DNA from: Actinokineospora diospyrosa | GTDB taxonomy: Bacteria; Actinomycetota; Actinomycetes; Mycobacteriales; Pseudonocardiaceae | DNA length: 64,000 nucleotides | Direction: 5' to 3' | NCBI RefSeq assembly: GCF_024171925.1 | Contig: NZ_JAMTCO010000011.1 | Location: 62,001 to 126,000, forward strand | Shown: piece by piece, positions 53,954 to 64,000 of the stretch | Layout of the letters: each line of letters starts with the position of its first letter | How positions within the stretch are numbered: the first letter of the stretch is position 1 | Notes under the pieces: generated by a model | Told to the model about the DNA's origin: nothing | The model's database searches: none | What the model saw: the letters and a program-made list of their open reading frames with translations, nothing else | Position numbers and translations under genes: made by a program

Positions 53954-55917
53954 GCGAACCTCACCATCAGCAGTGCGGCGATCACCAGGATCGACCCGCC
54001 GAGCATGGACAGCGCGTACGAGCGGACGAACCCGGTCTGCAGCCTGCGCAGGCGGCCGGAGCTGCCGCCGAGACCGGCCGCGATGCCGTTGACCACGCCG
54101 TCGACGCCGCGGTTGTCCACGAACACCAGGAACCTGGTGAGCCAGACGCCGGGGCGGGCGAACAGCGCCTCGTTGAGGTGGTTGCCGTAGAGGTCGGCCC
54201 GCGCGGCGCGCACCGGCCAGGACACCCGCTGCGGCCGGGTGACCGGCTGCTCGCGGCGACCGAACACGGCGAACGCGATGGCCGCGCCGATCGCGGAGAT
54301 GCCCACGGTCAGGATCGAGACCGCGGTGTGCGACAGCGGACCGTGCACCTCGGCGAGCTCACCGACCGAGGGCTCCAGCCAGCCGGGCAGCATCCCGGAC
54401 AGGATCGCGCCAGCGGCGACCGAGCCGATCGACAGGATGATCATCGGGATGGTCATCGTCGGGCCGGACTCGTGCGGGTGGTAGGCCCGGCCGTCCTCGG
54501 ACTTGAGCTTCTCCCAGCGCGGCTTGCCCAGGAACACCAGGATCAGCAGGCGGGTCATGTAGAACGCGGTCAGCCCGGCGCCGAAGAGCGCGATACCGCC
54601 GAAGACCCAGCCGCGACCGCCACCGGCGCTGAACGCGGCGCTGATGATGGCGTCCTTGGAGAAGTAGCCGGACAGGAACGGGAAGCCGATCAGCGCCAGG
54701 TAGCCCAGCGTCCAGGTGATGAAGGTGATCGGCATCTTCTTGGCGAGCCCGCCGAGGCGGCGGATGTCGCCCTCGTCGTTCATGCCGTGCATGACCGAGC
54801 CCGCGCCGAGGAACAGCCCGGCCTTGAAGAAGCCGTGCGTGAGCAGGTGCAGGATGCCCAGCGCGTACCCGGCCGGGCCGAGGCCGACCGCCAGGATCAT
54901 GTACCCGATCTGGCTGACCGTGGAGTAGGCCAGGACCTTCTTGAAGTCGTCGTAGGCGCAGCCGATCACGCACCCGATCAGCAGCGTGATGGCGCCGATG
55001 ATCATCACGACGAACCGCGCGTCCTCGGCCTGCGCCAGCGAGTACAGCGGGCTGGAGCGGGCGATCAGGTACACGCCCGCGGTCACCATCGTCGCCGCGT
55101 GGATCAGCGCGGACACCGGGGTCGGGCCCGCCATCGCGTCCGGGAGCCAGGCCTGCAACGGGAACTGGCCGGACTTACCGCAAGCACCGAGCAGCAGCAG
55201 GATGCCGATGGCGACCACCACGCCGGTGGACTGGTTGCCGATCTCGGCGAACACCACGTCGTAGGACGTGCTGCCCATGTGCTTGAACATCAGGAAGATG
55301 GCCAGCGCCAGGCCGACGTCGCCGACCCGGTTCATCAGGAACGCCTTCTTCGCCGCCGTCGCCGCGAAGTCCTTGCCCTGGTACCAGCCGATCAGCAGGT
55401 AGGAGGCGAGACCGACGCCCTCCCACCCGAAGTAGAGGGTCACGAAGCTGTTGCCCAGGACCAGCAGCAGCATCGCGGAGACGAACAGGTTCAGGTAGGC
55501 GAAGAACCGCCGCCGGTCCCGGTCGTCGGACATGTAGCCGATCGAGTAGATGTGGATCAGCGACCCGACACCGGTGATCAGCAGGACGAAGGTCAGCGAC
55601 AGCGGGTCCAGCCGCAGTCCGAGGTCGACGCTGAGGCTGTTGACCGAGATCCAGTCGAACAGGTGCAGGTCGCGGGTGCGGTCGTCGGCACCGAGTGCGG
55701 TGGTGTCGAAGAACAGCACTAGGCCGTAGACGAACGCGCCGATGACCGTGGCGCTGCCAAGCAGGTGGCCCCACTTGTCGGTGCGCCTACCGCCGATCAG
55801 CAGCACGGCGGCACCGGCGGCGGGCAGCACGAGCAGCAGCCAGGCCAGGTTGGCGACCCCGGTTGCCTGCTGTGCCCCGTCCGCGAGCGTGCCCGCGAGG
55901 TTGATGGTTCCCGTCAC
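53950..55917 (-). CDS. nuoL: NADH-quinone oxidoreductase subunit L
   Basis: 655 residues, about 16 TM helices, the distal antiporter-like subunit with the lateral helix HL near the C-terminus. GWEGVGLASYLLIGWY, GACGKSGQFPLQAWLPDAMAGPTPVSALIHAATMVTAGVYLIAR and the LTHGFFKAGLFLGAGSVMH block are all characteristic. It ends MVRFA. It starts 12 bases after nuoK. Confidence 0.97.
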   Translation of the reverse strand: MTGTINLAGTLADGAQQATGVANLAWLLLVLPAAGAAVLLIGGRRTDKWGHLLGSATVIGAFVYGLVLFFDTTALGADDRTRDLHLFDWISVNSLSVDLGLRLDPLSLTFVLLITGVGSLIHIYSIGYMSDDRDRRRFFAYLNLFVSAMLLLVLGNSFVTLYFGWEGVGLASYLLIGWYQGKDFAATAAKKAFLMNRVGDVGLALAIFLMFKHMGSTSYDVVFAEIGNQSTGVVVAIGILLLLGACGKSGQFPLQAWLPDAMAGPTPVSALIHAATMVTAGVYLIARSSPLYSLAQAEDARFVVMIIGAITLLIGCVIGCAYDDFKKVLAYSTVSQIGYMILAVGLGPAGYALGILHLLTHGFFKAGLFLGAGSVMHGMNDEGDIRRLGGLAKKMPITFITWTLGYLALIGFPFLSGYFSKDAIISAAFSAGGGRGWVFGGIALFGAGLTAFYMTRLLILVFLGKPRWEKLKSEDGRAYHPHESGPTMTIPMIILSIGSVAAGAILSGMLPGWLEPSVGELAEVHGPLSHTAVSILTVGISAIGAAIAFAVFGRREQPVTRPQRVSWPVRAARADLYGNHLNEALFARPGVWLTRFLVFVDNRGVDGVVNGIAAGLGGSSGRLRRLQTGFVRSYALSMLGGSILVIAALLMVRFA

Positions 55918-55929
55918 CGGAGGTTCCCC

Positions 55930-56229
55930 TTAGTACTTCAGCAGGTTGGAGTCGTCGACCGACGCGGTCCGGCGGGTCCGGAAGATCGACATGATGATGG
56001 CCAGACCGACCACGACCTCGGCAGCGGCGACCACCATGACGAAGAACGCCATGATCTGGCCGTCGAGGCTGCCGTTGATCCGGGAGAACGTCACCAGCGA
56101 CAGGTTCACCGCGTTGAGCATCAACTCGATGCACATGAACACCACGATCGCGTTGCGGCGCACCAGCACGCCGACGGCGCCGATGGTGAACAGCAGCGCG
56201 GACAGCAGCAGGTAGTACGTCGGGGTCAC
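55930..56229 (-). CDS. nuoK: NADH-quinone oxidoreductase subunit K
   Basis: 99 residues, three TM helices, [26 protein letters not shown], with the two membrane Glu residues of the E-channel ([11 protein letters not shown] and [11 protein letters not shown]). The ATG overlaps the nuoJ stop. Confidence 0.97.
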   Translation of the reverse strand: MTPTYYLLLSALLFTIGAVGVLVRRNAIVVFMCIELMLNAVNLSLVTFSRINGSLDGQIMAFFVMVVAAAEVVVGLAIIMSIFRTRRTASVDDSNLLKY

Positions 56230-57062
56230 GACTCCTCCTTGCCTGGGGCGAGCGCGCGGGCGTCGGGGCCCGGCAGGGCACCCGCGACCGCCTTGCGCTC
56301 CTCGTCGAGCTTCTCCGACGCGGTGGCGTCGATGAGCCGGGACAGCGACTCCTCGGCGACGGAGCCGTCGGGCAGCAGCGCCGGGGTGGCCACCGAGTTG
56401 GAGGTGGCGAACACACCGGGGCCGGGCAGCGGCGACGGGCGGTCGTGCTCACCGCGGAAGCGGGCCTCGACCAGTTCCTTCTGCGTCTTGCGGCCGCGCA
56501 CGTGCCGGTCGACGTAGCCGAGCACCATCGCGCCGACGGCCGCGGTGATGAGCAGCGCCGAGGTCAGCTCGAACGGGAAGACGTAGTCGGTGAACAGCTT
56601 CAGGCCGATGTTGGCGACGTTGCCCCGACCACCGTTGGCCTCCGTGCCCGCCAGACCCAGCGGCCGGACCTCGGTGAGCGCGCGGGCGACCGCAGCCACG
56701 ATGAGCACCGCGAGGCCGACGCCGAGGACGGTCGCCCAGAGCCGCTGGCCGCGCAGGACCTCGACCACCGAGTCCGAGGAGTCCCTGCCGACCAGCATCA
56801 GCACGAACAGGAACAGCATCATGATCGCGCCGGTGTAGACGATGATCTGCACGAAGCCCAGGAACGGGCCCTGCTGGACCATGTACATCACGCCGAGGCT
56901 GAGCATGGTCATCACCAGGAACAGCGCCGAGTGCACGGCGTTGCGGGCGAAGATCATGCCGAGGCCACCGGCCAGCGCGAGCGGGCCGAGCACCCAGAAC
57001 GAGATCGCCTCGCCGGTGCTGACGTGCGTGGCGGCCTCCTGGGCCAGCAGGAGCGCGCTCAC
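56226..57062 (-). CDS. nuoJ: NADH-quinone oxidoreductase subunit J
   Basis: 278 residues. Five TM helices in the first 170 residues ([58 protein letters not shown]), then a long polar C-terminal tail of about 100 residues typical of actinobacterial NuoJ. Start GTG 57062 (VSALLLAQE) overlaps nuoI (GTGA). Confidence 0.95.
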   Translation of the reverse strand: MSALLLAQEAATHVSTGEAISFWVLGPLALAGGLGMIFARNAVHSALFLVMTMLSLGVMYMVQQGPFLGFVQIIVYTGAIMMLFLFVLMLVGRDSSDSVVEVLRGQRLWATVLGVGLAVLIVAAVARALTEVRPLGLAGTEANGGRGNVANIGLKLFTDYVFPFELTSALLITAAVGAMVLGYVDRHVRGRKTQKELVEARFRGEHDRPSPLPGPGVFATSNSVATPALLPDGSVAEESLSRLIDATASEKLDEERKAVAGALPGPDARALAPGKEES

Positions 57063-57586
57063 TTGGCCGCCTCCGCGTTGCGGGCCAACTGCGGGCCGTT
57101 GACGTAGTAGTCCTGCTCGTTGTCGCCCAGGCGCATCGGGTGCGGCGGCTGCTCCATGCCGGGCAGCAGCGGCGCGAGCAGCTGCTCCTTGGTGTAGATC
57201 AACCGCTGCCGGTCGTCGTCGGCGAGCTCGAAGTCGTTGAGCATGGTCAGCGACCGGGTCGGGCAGGCCTCGATGCACAGGCCGCAGCCGATGCAGCGCA
57301 GGTAGTTGATCTGGTAGTCGGCGCCGTAGCGCTCACCGGGGGAGTAGCGGTCCTCGTCGGTGTTGTCGCCGCCCTCGACGAAGATCGCGTCGGCCGGGCA
57401 GGCCCAGGCGCACAGCTCGCAGCCGACGCACTTCTCCAGCCCGTCCGGGTGCCGGTTGAGCTGGTGGCGGCCGTGGTAGCGCGGCGCGGTGCCGGGGAAG
57501 TTCTCCGGGTACTCCTCGGTGACGACCTTCTTGAACATCGTCGAGAAGGTGACCCCGAAGCCCTTCAGGGGGTCGAAGATGCTCAC
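57059..57586 (-). CDS. nuoI: NADH-quinone oxidoreductase subunit I
   Basis: 175 residues with two [4Fe-4S] motifs: [12 protein letters not shown] and [12 protein letters not shown] (clusters N6a and N6b), passing electrons from NuoG to NuoB. A short amphipathic N-terminus touches the membrane. ATG 57586 overlaps the nuoH stop. Confidence 0.97.
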   Translation of the reverse strand: MSIFDPLKGFGVTFSTMFKKVVTEEYPENFPGTAPRYHGRHQLNRHPDGLEKCVGCELCAWACPADAIFVEGGDNTDEDRYSPGERYGADYQINYLRCIGCGLCIEACPTRSLTMLNDFELADDDRQRLIYTKEQLLAPLLPGMEQPPHPMRLGDNEQDYYVNGPQLARNAEAAK

Positions 57587-58902
57587 TGCTCAGTCTCCTT
57601 CTGCGCGTCCGCGCCGCCCGCGGTACCGACACCCGCGCTCACCGCGGCCTTCTCGCGCCTGCGGCGGACCTTCGGCTTGAGGTCGGCCTTGTTCGGGACC
57701 TTGAGGTCCAGCGGCGGCACCGGGTACCCGCCGCCGGTGACCGGGACGCCCTGGCCCTCGGTGCGCGGTGCCCGTTCCGGCAGCAGGAAGACCACGCCGA
57801 TGAGCACCACGAGCGCGATGCCGCCGGTGACCAGGATGGTGGTCGGCGAGATGTCGTTCTGGTTGCGGAACGCCCGCAGCGCCACGACCAGCACGATCCA
57901 GACCAGGTTCGCCGGGACCAGGATCTTCCAGCCGAGCCGCATGAACTGGTCGTAGCGCAGCCGGGGCAGCGTGCCGCGCAGCCAGATGAAGACGAACAGG
58001 AAGATCCACGTCTTGCCGAAGAACCACAGCAGCGGCCACCAGCCGGTGTTGAAGTAGTTCGCGTCGATCAGCGAGATCGGCCACGGCGCCATGTACCCGC
58101 CGAAGAACAGCGTGGTGCAGAACGCGGAGACGATCACCATGTTGACGTACTCGGCGAGGAAGAACAGCGCGAACTTCATCGAGCTGTACTCGGTGTGGAA
58201 ACCGCCGACCAGCTCGGACTCGGCCTCGGGCAGGTCGAACGGGGCCCGGTTGGTCTCGCCGATCATCGACACGAAGTAGATCAGGAAGCTGGGGATCAGC
58301 AGGTAGAAGTACCAACCGCTGGCTTGCTTGTCCACGATGTCGCCTGTGGACAACGAGCCGGAGTAGAGGATGACGGCCACGATGGACAGGCCCATCGCGA
58401 TCTCGTAGGAGATCACCTGGGCCGCCGAGCGCAGACCGCCGAGCAGCGGGTACGGCGAGCCGGAGGACCAGCCCGCGAGCACGATGCCGTAGACGCCCAT
58501 CGAGGAGCAGGCCAGCACCACCAGCACGCCGACCGGCAGGTCGACCAGCTGCAGCACGGTGCGCTCGCCGAAGATCGAGACCTCCGGGCCGAACGGGATC
58601 ACCGAGAACGCCAGGAACGCCGGGATGGTGGACATGATCGGGGCCAGGAAGTAGACCTTCCGGTCCGCGGTGTCCGGGATGATCTGCTCCTTGAACGGGA
58701 GCTTGATCGCGTCCGCGATGGACTGGAACCAGCCGTTGGGCCCGACCCGGTTGGGCCCGGGCCGGTGCTGCATCCTGGCCACGATCTTGCGCTCGAGGAT
58801 GATCATCGCCATGGTCGCGAGCGCGCCGAGCAGCAGCAGCGCGACGGCTTTGATCAGGATCAGCCAGATCGGGTCGTCGGCCAGGAGTTGGGCCCTGGTC
58901 AT
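57583..58902 (-). CDS. nuoH: NADH-quinone oxidoreductase subunit H
   Basis: 439 residues, eight or nine TM helices. [22 protein letters not shown] and [26 protein letters not shown] are signatures of the quinone-chamber subunit. A basic C-terminal extension of about 60 residues ([16 protein letters not shown]) is an actinobacterial feature. It overlaps nuoG by four bases. Confidence 0.97.
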   Translation of the reverse strand: MTRAQLLADDPIWLILIKAVALLLLGALATMAMIILERKIVARMQHRPGPNRVGPNGWFQSIADAIKLPFKEQIIPDTADRKVYFLAPIMSTIPAFLAFSVIPFGPEVSIFGERTVLQLVDLPVGVLVVLACSSMGVYGIVLAGWSSGSPYPLLGGLRSAAQVISYEIAMGLSIVAVILYSGSLSTGDIVDKQASGWYFYLLIPSFLIYFVSMIGETNRAPFDLPEAESELVGGFHTEYSSMKFALFFLAEYVNMVIVSAFCTTLFFGGYMAPWPISLIDANYFNTGWWPLLWFFGKTWIFLFVFIWLRGTLPRLRYDQFMRLGWKILVPANLVWIVLVVALRAFRNQNDISPTTILVTGGIALVVLIGVVFLLPERAPRTEGQGVPVTGGGYPVPPLDLKVPNKADLKPKVRRRREKAAVSAGVGTAGGADAQKETEQ

Positions 58903-61337
58903 GAATTGCCTCCAGTCACCGTCACCACGGCACCGTGTCCGGCCCCGAGGGTCCTGCGCACGGTCGAGCCCGCTGAGTTGCCGGGCAGCCAGACCACGCC
59001 GTCGGGCAGGTCGGCGATCTGGACCGGCACGGTCACCGAGCCGCGGTCGGTGGCGACCGTCGCGGTACCGGCGACGCCGAGCTCGGTCGCCGTCTTGAGC
59101 GAGAGCCGGGCGTAGACCTGGCGCGCGGTGCCAGCCAGGTTCGGCTCACCGTCCTGCCCGGACCCGAGGTCGAGCAGCTGCCGCCAGCTCGCCAGCACGG
59201 CCTGCCCGGCACCGGCGCTGACCGGGGCGGGCGCCACGTCCGGCGCGGTGGCGGTGGGGGCGACGGAGCCGAGCCGGGCCAGGTCGGCCGCGCTGGCGGC
59301 CGGGGTCTGGGTGAACAGGTCGACGTCCATCTCCACGGCCAGCGAGTCGAGCACCCGGCTGTCGGGCAGCGCGCCGGTGCCCTCCAGGGTGCTGCCGAAC
59401 TCGCGGCGGCGGCCCTCCCAGTTGAGGTAGCTGCCGGACTTCTCGACCGCGGGGGCGATCGGCAGCACCACGTCGGCGAGCGCGGTCGCCGCGCTGTGCC
59501 GCAGTTCCAGGCTCACCACGAACCCGGCCTCGGCGATCGCGCGCAGCGCCAACTCCGGGTCGGCCAGGTCGTACGGGTCGACCCCGCCGATGACCAGGCC
59601 GTCGAGCTTGTGGTTGTCGGCGGCGGCGAGGATCGCGTCGGTGTCGCGACCGGGGGCCGCGGGCAGCGCGCCCTCGGCGAGACCCCAGGTCTGCTCGACC
59701 GCGGCGCGCGCGGCGGCGTCGGCGACCAGGCGGCCACCGGGCAGCAGGGTCGGGACGGCACCGGCGTCGAGCGCACCGCGCTCACCGGCCCGGCGCGGGA
59801 TCCAGGCGACCTTGGCACCGGTCGACCCGGCCAGCCGCAGCACCGCGCTGAGCAGACCGGGGACCTGCGCGGCGCGCTCGCCGACCAGGATCACCGACCC
59901 CGCGGCACCCAGGGCCTCGGTGACGTCCGGGGCGTGCGCGGCGAGGCTGTCGAGCGCGGCGGGCTCGCTGCCGGGAACACAGGCGAGCAGCGTGCCGCTG
60001 GTCTTGGTGACGCTGGGCGTCGTCCACTGGCCGAGGTGGAAGACCTTCGTCCGGTTCTTGCGGGCCGCCTTGCGCAGCCGCAGGAACACGATCGGGGCCT
60101 CCTCCTCCGGGTCGAGGGCCACCAGCAGCGCGGCGGGGGCCTGCTCGATGCCGGTGAAGGTCACCCCGGTCGCGGGGGTGGTGCCGACCACGGTGGACGC
60201 CAGGAAGTCCAGCTCCTCGGCCGAGTGCGGCCGAGCCCGGAAGTCGATGTCGTTGGTGCGCAACGCGATCCGGGCGAACTTGGCGTAGGCGTAGGCGTCC
60301 TCGACGGTCAGCCGACCGCCCGCGAGCACCCCGACGCCCTTGCCCTCGCGCGCCTTGAGCAGACCGGCGGCGGCCAGCTGCAGCGCCTCGGTCCAGCTGG
60401 ACTCGACGAGCTCACCGGTGCCCGCGTCGCGCACCAGCGGCCGGGTGATCCGGTCGCCCAGGGTGGCGTAGCGGAAGGCGAACCGGCCGCGGTCGCAGAT
60501 CCACTCCTCGTTGACCTCGGGGTCGTCGCCCGCGAGCTTGCGCATGACCTTGCCGCGCCGCCAGTCGGTGCGCTCCGCGCAGCCCGACGAGCAGTGCTCG
60601 CAGATGCTCGGGGTGGACACCAGGTCGAACGGGCGGGAGCGGAACCGGTACGCCGCGCTGGTGAGCGCGCCGACCGGGCAGATCTGGATCGTGTTGCCGG
60701 AGAAGTAGCTCTGGAAGGGCTTCTCCTCGGCGATGCCGATCTGCTGCTGGGCGCCGCGCTCGAGCAGCTCGATGAACGGGTCACCGGCGATCTGCGCGGA
60801 GAACCGGGTGCAGCGCTGGCAGAGCACGCAGCGCTCCCGGTCCAGCAGGACCTGGGTGGACACCGGGATCGGCTTGGCGAAGGTGCGCTTGGTCTCGACG
60901 AAGCGGGACTCGGTGCGCCCGTGCGCCATGGCCTGGTTCTGCAGCGGGCACTCGCCGCCCTTGTCGCAGATCGGGCAGTCCAGCGGGTGGTTGATGAGCA
61001 GCAGCTCCATCACACCCTGCTGCGCCTTGTCGGCGACCGGCGAGGTCAGCTGGGTCTTGACCACCATGCCGTCGGCGACGGTGATGGTGCAGGAGGCCTG
61101 CGGCTTGGGCATCGGCCGCCCACCCATCTCCACCTCGACCAGGCACTGGCGACAGGCGCCAGCCGGTTCGAGCAGGGGGTGGTCGCAGAACCGCGGGATC
61201 TGGATGCCGAGCCGTTCCGCGGTGCGGATGACCAGCTCGCCCTTGGGGGCGTCCACCTCGTGGCCGTCGACGACCAGGCGCACGTGCCCCTCGGGCACCG
61301 GCCTGGTCGTGGTGGGGTTCTCGGGCGCGATGGTCAT
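58899..61337 (-). CDS. nuoG: NADH-quinone oxidoreductase subunit G
   Basis: 812 residues. The N-terminal [2Fe-2S] ferredoxin domain has [20 protein letters not shown]; the [14 protein letters not shown] and [11 protein letters not shown] / CPVGAL motifs bind [4Fe-4S] clusters. A further CEHCSSGC...CDRGRF set matches the N7-type cluster. The C-terminal half is an inactive molybdopterin-oxidoreductase fold. I chose ATG 61337 ([13 protein letters not shown]), overlapping the nuoF stop; the frame is open further upstream. Confidence 0.95.
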   Translation of the reverse strand: MTIAPENPTTTRPVPEGHVRLVVDGHEVDAPKGELVIRTAERLGIQIPRFCDHPLLEPAGACRQCLVEVEMGGRPMPKPQASCTITVADGMVVKTQLTSPVADKAQQGVMELLLINHPLDCPICDKGGECPLQNQAMAHGRTESRFVETKRTFAKPIPVSTQVLLDRERCVLCQRCTRFSAQIAGDPFIELLERGAQQQIGIAEEKPFQSYFSGNTIQICPVGALTSAAYRFRSRPFDLVSTPSICEHCSSGCAERTDWRRGKVMRKLAGDDPEVNEEWICDRGRFAFRYATLGDRITRPLVRDAGTGELVESSWTEALQLAAAGLLKAREGKGVGVLAGGRLTVEDAYAYAKFARIALRTNDIDFRARPHSAEELDFLASTVVGTTPATGVTFTGIEQAPAALLVALDPEEEAPIVFLRLRKAARKNRTKVFHLGQWTTPSVTKTSGTLLACVPGSEPAALDSLAAHAPDVTEALGAAGSVILVGERAAQVPGLLSAVLRLAGSTGAKVAWIPRRAGERGALDAGAVPTLLPGGRLVADAAARAAVEQTWGLAEGALPAAPGRDTDAILAAADNHKLDGLVIGGVDPYDLADPELALRAIAEAGFVVSLELRHSAATALADVVLPIAPAVEKSGSYLNWEGRRREFGSTLEGTGALPDSRVLDSLAVEMDVDLFTQTPAASAADLARLGSVAPTATAPDVAPAPVSAGAGQAVLASWRQLLDLGSGQDGEPNLAGTARQVYARLSLKTATELGVAGTATVATDRGSVTVPVQIADLPDGVVWLPGNSAGSTVRRTLGAGHGAVVTVTGGNS

Positions 61338-62647
61338 GACTGCGCTCCTGCGTAAGCCGGGGAGTTCTGCGCGGCGCGGTTCTGGTCGCACAGCGCCAGG
61401 AACTCGTCGCGGAAGTACTTGATGCCGCTGGTGATCGGGCTGACCGCGCCGTCACCGAGCGCGCAGAACGACCGACCGAGGATGTTGTCGCAGATGTCGA
61501 GCAGGGTGTCGATGTCGGACTCGGTGCCCTTGCCGTCCACCATCCGCTCCAGGATCCCGGTGAGCCAGTAGGTCCCCTCGCGGCACGGGGTGCACTTGCC
61601 GCAGGACTCGTGCTCGTAGAACTGGGTCCACTTCATCACGGCCCACGGCACGGACACGGTCTCGTTGAAGACCATCACCGCGGTGGTGCCCAGCATGGAG
61701 CCCGCCGCCGCCGCGCCCTCGAAGTCCAGTGGGACGTCGAGGTGCTCGGCGGTGAACATCGGGGTGGACGAACCGCCCGGGGTCCAGAACTTGAGCGGGA
61801 CGCCGTCCTTCATGCCACCGGCCAGCTCCAGCAGCTCGCGCAGCGTGGTGCCCAGCGGCGCCTCGAACTGGCCGGGGTTGGTGACGTGGCCGGAGATCGA
61901 GTAGATCTTCGGGCCGGGCGACTTCTCGGTGCCCATGGTGCGGAACCAGTCGGAGCCGCCGTTGACGATGAACGGCACGCTGGCGATGGTCTCGACGTTG
62001 TTCACCGTGGTCGGCGCGGCGTAGAGGCCCGCGGCGGCGGGGAACGGCGGCTTGAGCCGCGGCTGGCCGCGACGGCCCTCCAGCGAGTCGAGCAGCGCGG
62101 TTTCCTCACCGCAGATGTAAGCGCCCGCTCCGGCGTGGACGGTGATCTCCAGGTCGAACCCGGAGCCCAGGATGTCCTTGCCGAGGTAGCCCGCCTCGTG
62201 CGCCTCGCGCACGGCGGCGTTGAGCCTGCGGATGCAGTGCAGTGCCTCGCCGCGCACGTAGATGAAGCAGTGGTGCGAGCGCATCGCGTACGAGGCGATG
62301 ACGCAGCCCTCGATGAGCGAGTGCGGGTCCGCCATCATCAGCGGGATGTCCTTGCAGGTACCCGGCTCGCCCTCGTCGGCGTTGATCACCAGGTAGTGCG
62401 GCTTGTCCTCGTTGGGGGGCATGAAGGACCACTTGATGCCCGCCGGGAAGCCCGCGCCGCCACGGCCGCGCAGACCGGATGCCTTCACCAGCTCGACGAG
62501 CTGCTCGGGGGTGCCCGCGAGCGCCTTGCGCAGCGCGGTGTAGCCCTCGAGCTGCTCGTAGGTCTTGATCGACCACGAGGTCGGGGACAGCCAGCGCTTG
62601 GTCAGCACCGGGGTCACCGGGGCGGGCTTGTTCACCGAGGTAGTCAC
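61334..62647 (-). CDS. nuoF: NADH-quinone oxidoreductase subunit F
   Basis: 437 residues, the NADH- and FMN-binding subunit. [20 protein letters not shown] binds [26 protein letters not shown] follows, and [15 protein letters not shown] with a later Cys ([10 protein letters not shown]) ligates cluster N3. Start GTG 62647 ([10 protein letters not shown]) overlaps the nuoE stop. The frame extending upstream lies within nuoE and is not real. Confidence 0.96.
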   Translation of the reverse strand: MTTSVNKPAPVTPVLTKRWLSPTSWSIKTYEQLEGYTALRKALAGTPEQLVELVKASGLRGRGGAGFPAGIKWSFMPPNEDKPHYLVINADEGEPGTCKDIPLMMADPHSLIEGCVIASYAMRSHHCFIYVRGEALHCIRRLNAAVREAHEAGYLGKDILGSGFDLEITVHAGAGAYICGEETALLDSLEGRRGQPRLKPPFPAAAGLYAAPTTVNNVETIASVPFIVNGGSDWFRTMGTEKSPGPKIYSISGHVTNPGQFEAPLGTTLRELLELAGGMKDGVPLKFWTPGGSSTPMFTAEHLDVPLDFEGAAAAGSMLGTTAVMVFNETVSVPWAVMKWTQFYEHESCGKCTPCREGTYWLTGILERMVDGKGTESDIDTLLDICDNILGRSFCALGDGAVSPITSGIKYFRDEFLALCDQNRAAQNSPAYAGAQS

Positions 62648-63504
62648 TTCTTCTCCACCTCCGGGAGCGGCGGGTTCGGCATGGCCGGTGCGGTCCAGCC
62701 GCGGTCCTCGGCCAGCTTGGCGCCGCGCAGGGTCTCCACCGCGGCCGACGGACCGTCCACAGTGGCCCGGTAGCCCGGCTCGTCCTCCGGCCAGAACCCG
62801 GCCAGCTCCAGCTCCGCGGTGCGGAAGTCGCGCAGCGGGGCGCCCCGGGTCGGCGCGGGCTTCTCGCCGTTGCGCAGCGCGTCGACCAGCGCGACCGCCT
62901 TCTCCGGGGTCTGGTTGTCGTAGAACTCGTAGTTGACCTGGATGACCGGACCGAGGTCGCAGGCCGCCAGGCACTCGGCGTGCTCCAGCGTGATCGAGCC
63001 GGGCGCGCCGGGCTCCCCCGCGGTCTCGTTGTGGCCCAAGCGCTTGCCGTCCGCGCCGAGGTGCTCGCCGAGCTTCTTGTAGATCTCGTCGCCGCCCAGC
63101 ACCGCGCACAGGGTGTTGGTGCAGACGCTGACCAGGTGCTCGCCGCAGGTCTTGCGCTTGTACATCGTGTAGAAGGTCGCGACCGCGCTGACCTCGGCGG
63201 CGGTCAGGTTCAGCTGCAGGGCGCAGAACTGGATGCCCGCCTGGCTGACCCTGCCCTCGACCGACTGCACCAGGTGCAGCATCGGCAGCAGCGCCGAGCG
63301 CGACTGCGGGTAGCGGGCGATGATCGCCTGCGCCCGCTCGACGGTCTTGGCGTCGAAGGCGCTCAAGTCCTCGGCGATGTCGGTGACCAGGTGCTCGGCC
63401 GCGACCGGGGACACGGCCAGCACGTCGGTGTCGCCCACCGACGCCTGGTGCGTCCGGCCCGCGCCGACGCTGGAGCCACCGTATGTGGAACCGGTGCTGC
63501 TCAA
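62644..63504 (-). CDS. nuoE: NADH-quinone oxidoreductase subunit E
   Basis: 286 residues, longer than E. coli NuoE by N- and C-terminal extensions. The thioredoxin-like [2Fe-2S] domain has [12 protein letters not shown] and [13 protein letters not shown] as ligand motifs (cluster N1a). The start is the rare TTG at 63504, which overlaps the nuoD stop (TTGA) and gives [11 protein letters not shown]; no alternative ATG is near. With NuoF and NuoG it forms the NADH module. Confidence 0.93.
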   Translation of the reverse strand: MSSTGSTYGGSSVGAGRTHQASVGDTDVLAVSPVAAEHLVTDIAEDLSAFDAKTVERAQAIIARYPQSRSALLPMLHLVQSVEGRVSQAGIQFCALQLNLTAAEVSAVATFYTMYKRKTCGEHLVSVCTNTLCAVLGGDEIYKKLGEHLGADGKRLGHNETAGEPGAPGSITLEHAECLAACDLGPVIQVNYEFYDNQTPEKAVALVDALRNGEKPAPTRGAPLRDFRTAELELAGFWPEDEPGYRATVDGPSAAVETLRGAKLAEDRGWTAPAMPNPPLPEVEKK

Positions 63505-64000
63505 CGGTCACACCCTCCCATCACGGGGTCGATCGAGGCGACGGCCGCGATCACGTCGGCGACCTGGCCGCCCTCGGACATCGCGGGCATCGACTGCAGG
63601 TTCACGAAGCTTGGGTCGCGCACGTGCACGCGCAGCGGCCGGGTGCCGCCGTCGGAGACCAGGTGGTAGCCGAGCTCGCCGCGCGGGGACTCCACCGGCA
63701 CGTACACCTGGCCAGCCGGGACGTGGAAGCCCTCGGTGACCAGCTTGAAGTGGTGGATCAGCGACTCCATCGACTGACCCATGATCTTGCGGACGTGCTC
63801 GAGGGAGTTGCCCATGCCGTCCGGGCCGATGGTCAGCTTGGCGGGCCAGGCGACCTTCTGGTCCTCGACCATCACCGGGCCGGGCTCGAGCTTCTTGAGC
63901 GCCTGGTTGATGATCCGCAGCGACTGGTGGATCTCCTCGACGCGCAGCACGTAGCGGGCGAAGGAGTCGGCCTCGGTCGAGGTGGGGACCTCGAAGTCGT
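63501..64000 (-). CDS. nuoD: NADH-quinone oxidoreductase subunit D (5' end outside window)
   Basis: Only the C-terminal 166 or so residues are present. Sequence such as [41 protein letters not shown] and the end [22 protein letters not shown] identify the 49-kDa-type subunit, which forms the quinone site with NuoB and NuoH. The usual C-terminal [16 protein letters not shown] is present. Confidence 0.96.
   Translation of the reverse strand, partial: DFEVPTSTEADSFARYVLRVEEIHQSLRIINQALKKLEPGPVMVEDQKVAWPAKLTIGPDGMGNSLEHVRKIMGQSMESLIHHFKLVTEGFHVPAGQVYVPVESPRGELGYHLVSDGGTRPLRVHVRDPSFVNLQSMPAMSEGGQVADVIAAVASIDPVMGGCDR

Overview
The window comes from a high-GC actinomycete chromosome. Gene content and order point to the order Pseudonocardiales, perhaps an Actinosynnema, Actinokineospora or Saccharothrix relative; this is inferred from synteny, not from a search. 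The supporting evidence is a complete yrbE-mce lipid-import operon, the block tRNA-Thr, tRNA-Met, rpmG, hadA, hadB, tRNA-Trp, secE, nusG, rplK, rplA, rplJ, rplL that is familiar from mycobacteria and relatives, a 14-subunit-type nuo operon and the actinobacterial KorAB.

Layout. 1-9621 (minus): an mce operon in the order mceG, yrbE A, yrbE B, mceA, B, C, D, E, F, with mceF cut by the window edge. 9861-10980 (plus): a PadR-like regulator and two unknown genes, divergent from mce. 11041-19819 (almost all minus): the ribosomal and secretion core (rplL, rplJ with an L10-type leader, rplA, rplK, nusG, secE, three tRNAs, rpmG), hadA/hadB-type dehydratases and a PLP aminotransferase, with three small unknown genes between them. 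19885-30000: single genes, including a membrane GGDEF-EAL protein, PhzF, a GNAT enzyme, an AlkZ-like winged-helix protein, a VOC protein, an ECF sigma factor with a putative anti-sigma partner, tRNA-Tyr and YajQ. 30172-38251: rmlA, htpX, a siderophore-interacting protein, an amidase with its TetR regulator, a patchy stretch of small ORFs around a HAD hydrolase, then a dimethylargininase-type enzyme divergent from an Lrp regulator. 38281-43011: a crotonase-family protein, korA-korB and a Crp/Fnr regulator.

43101-46827 is the most interesting part. It is a tightly coupled three-gene operon: a nucleotide-cyclase-like protein, a degenerate STAND/NLR-like ATPase and a two-TM membrane protein. The C-terminus of the first protein and the N-terminus of the second share an Asn/Gly-rich motif (GNVNNGxGxQ). 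This is the arrangement expected of bacterial amyloid-signalling (RHIM-like) pairs, so the operon may be an immunity or cell-death cassette.

46824-49460 holds two sunset-domain membrane proteins, one with long charged repeats. 49607-50614 is a polyprenyl diphosphate synthase, probably for the menaquinone side chain. 50751-64000 (minus) is nuoD (partial) to nuoN, with most neighbours overlapping by 1-4 bases and a terminator after nuoN. Polyprenyl synthase, Nuo and KorAB fit together as quinone-linked respiration and 2-oxoglutarate oxidation.

Non-coding features of note are a degenerate repeat array between rmlA and htpX built from the two genes' own 3' ends, three consecutive hairpins near 28.6 kb, a GC-rich repeat block between tRNA-Met and rpmG, and two strong palindromes (before the amidase and before korA).
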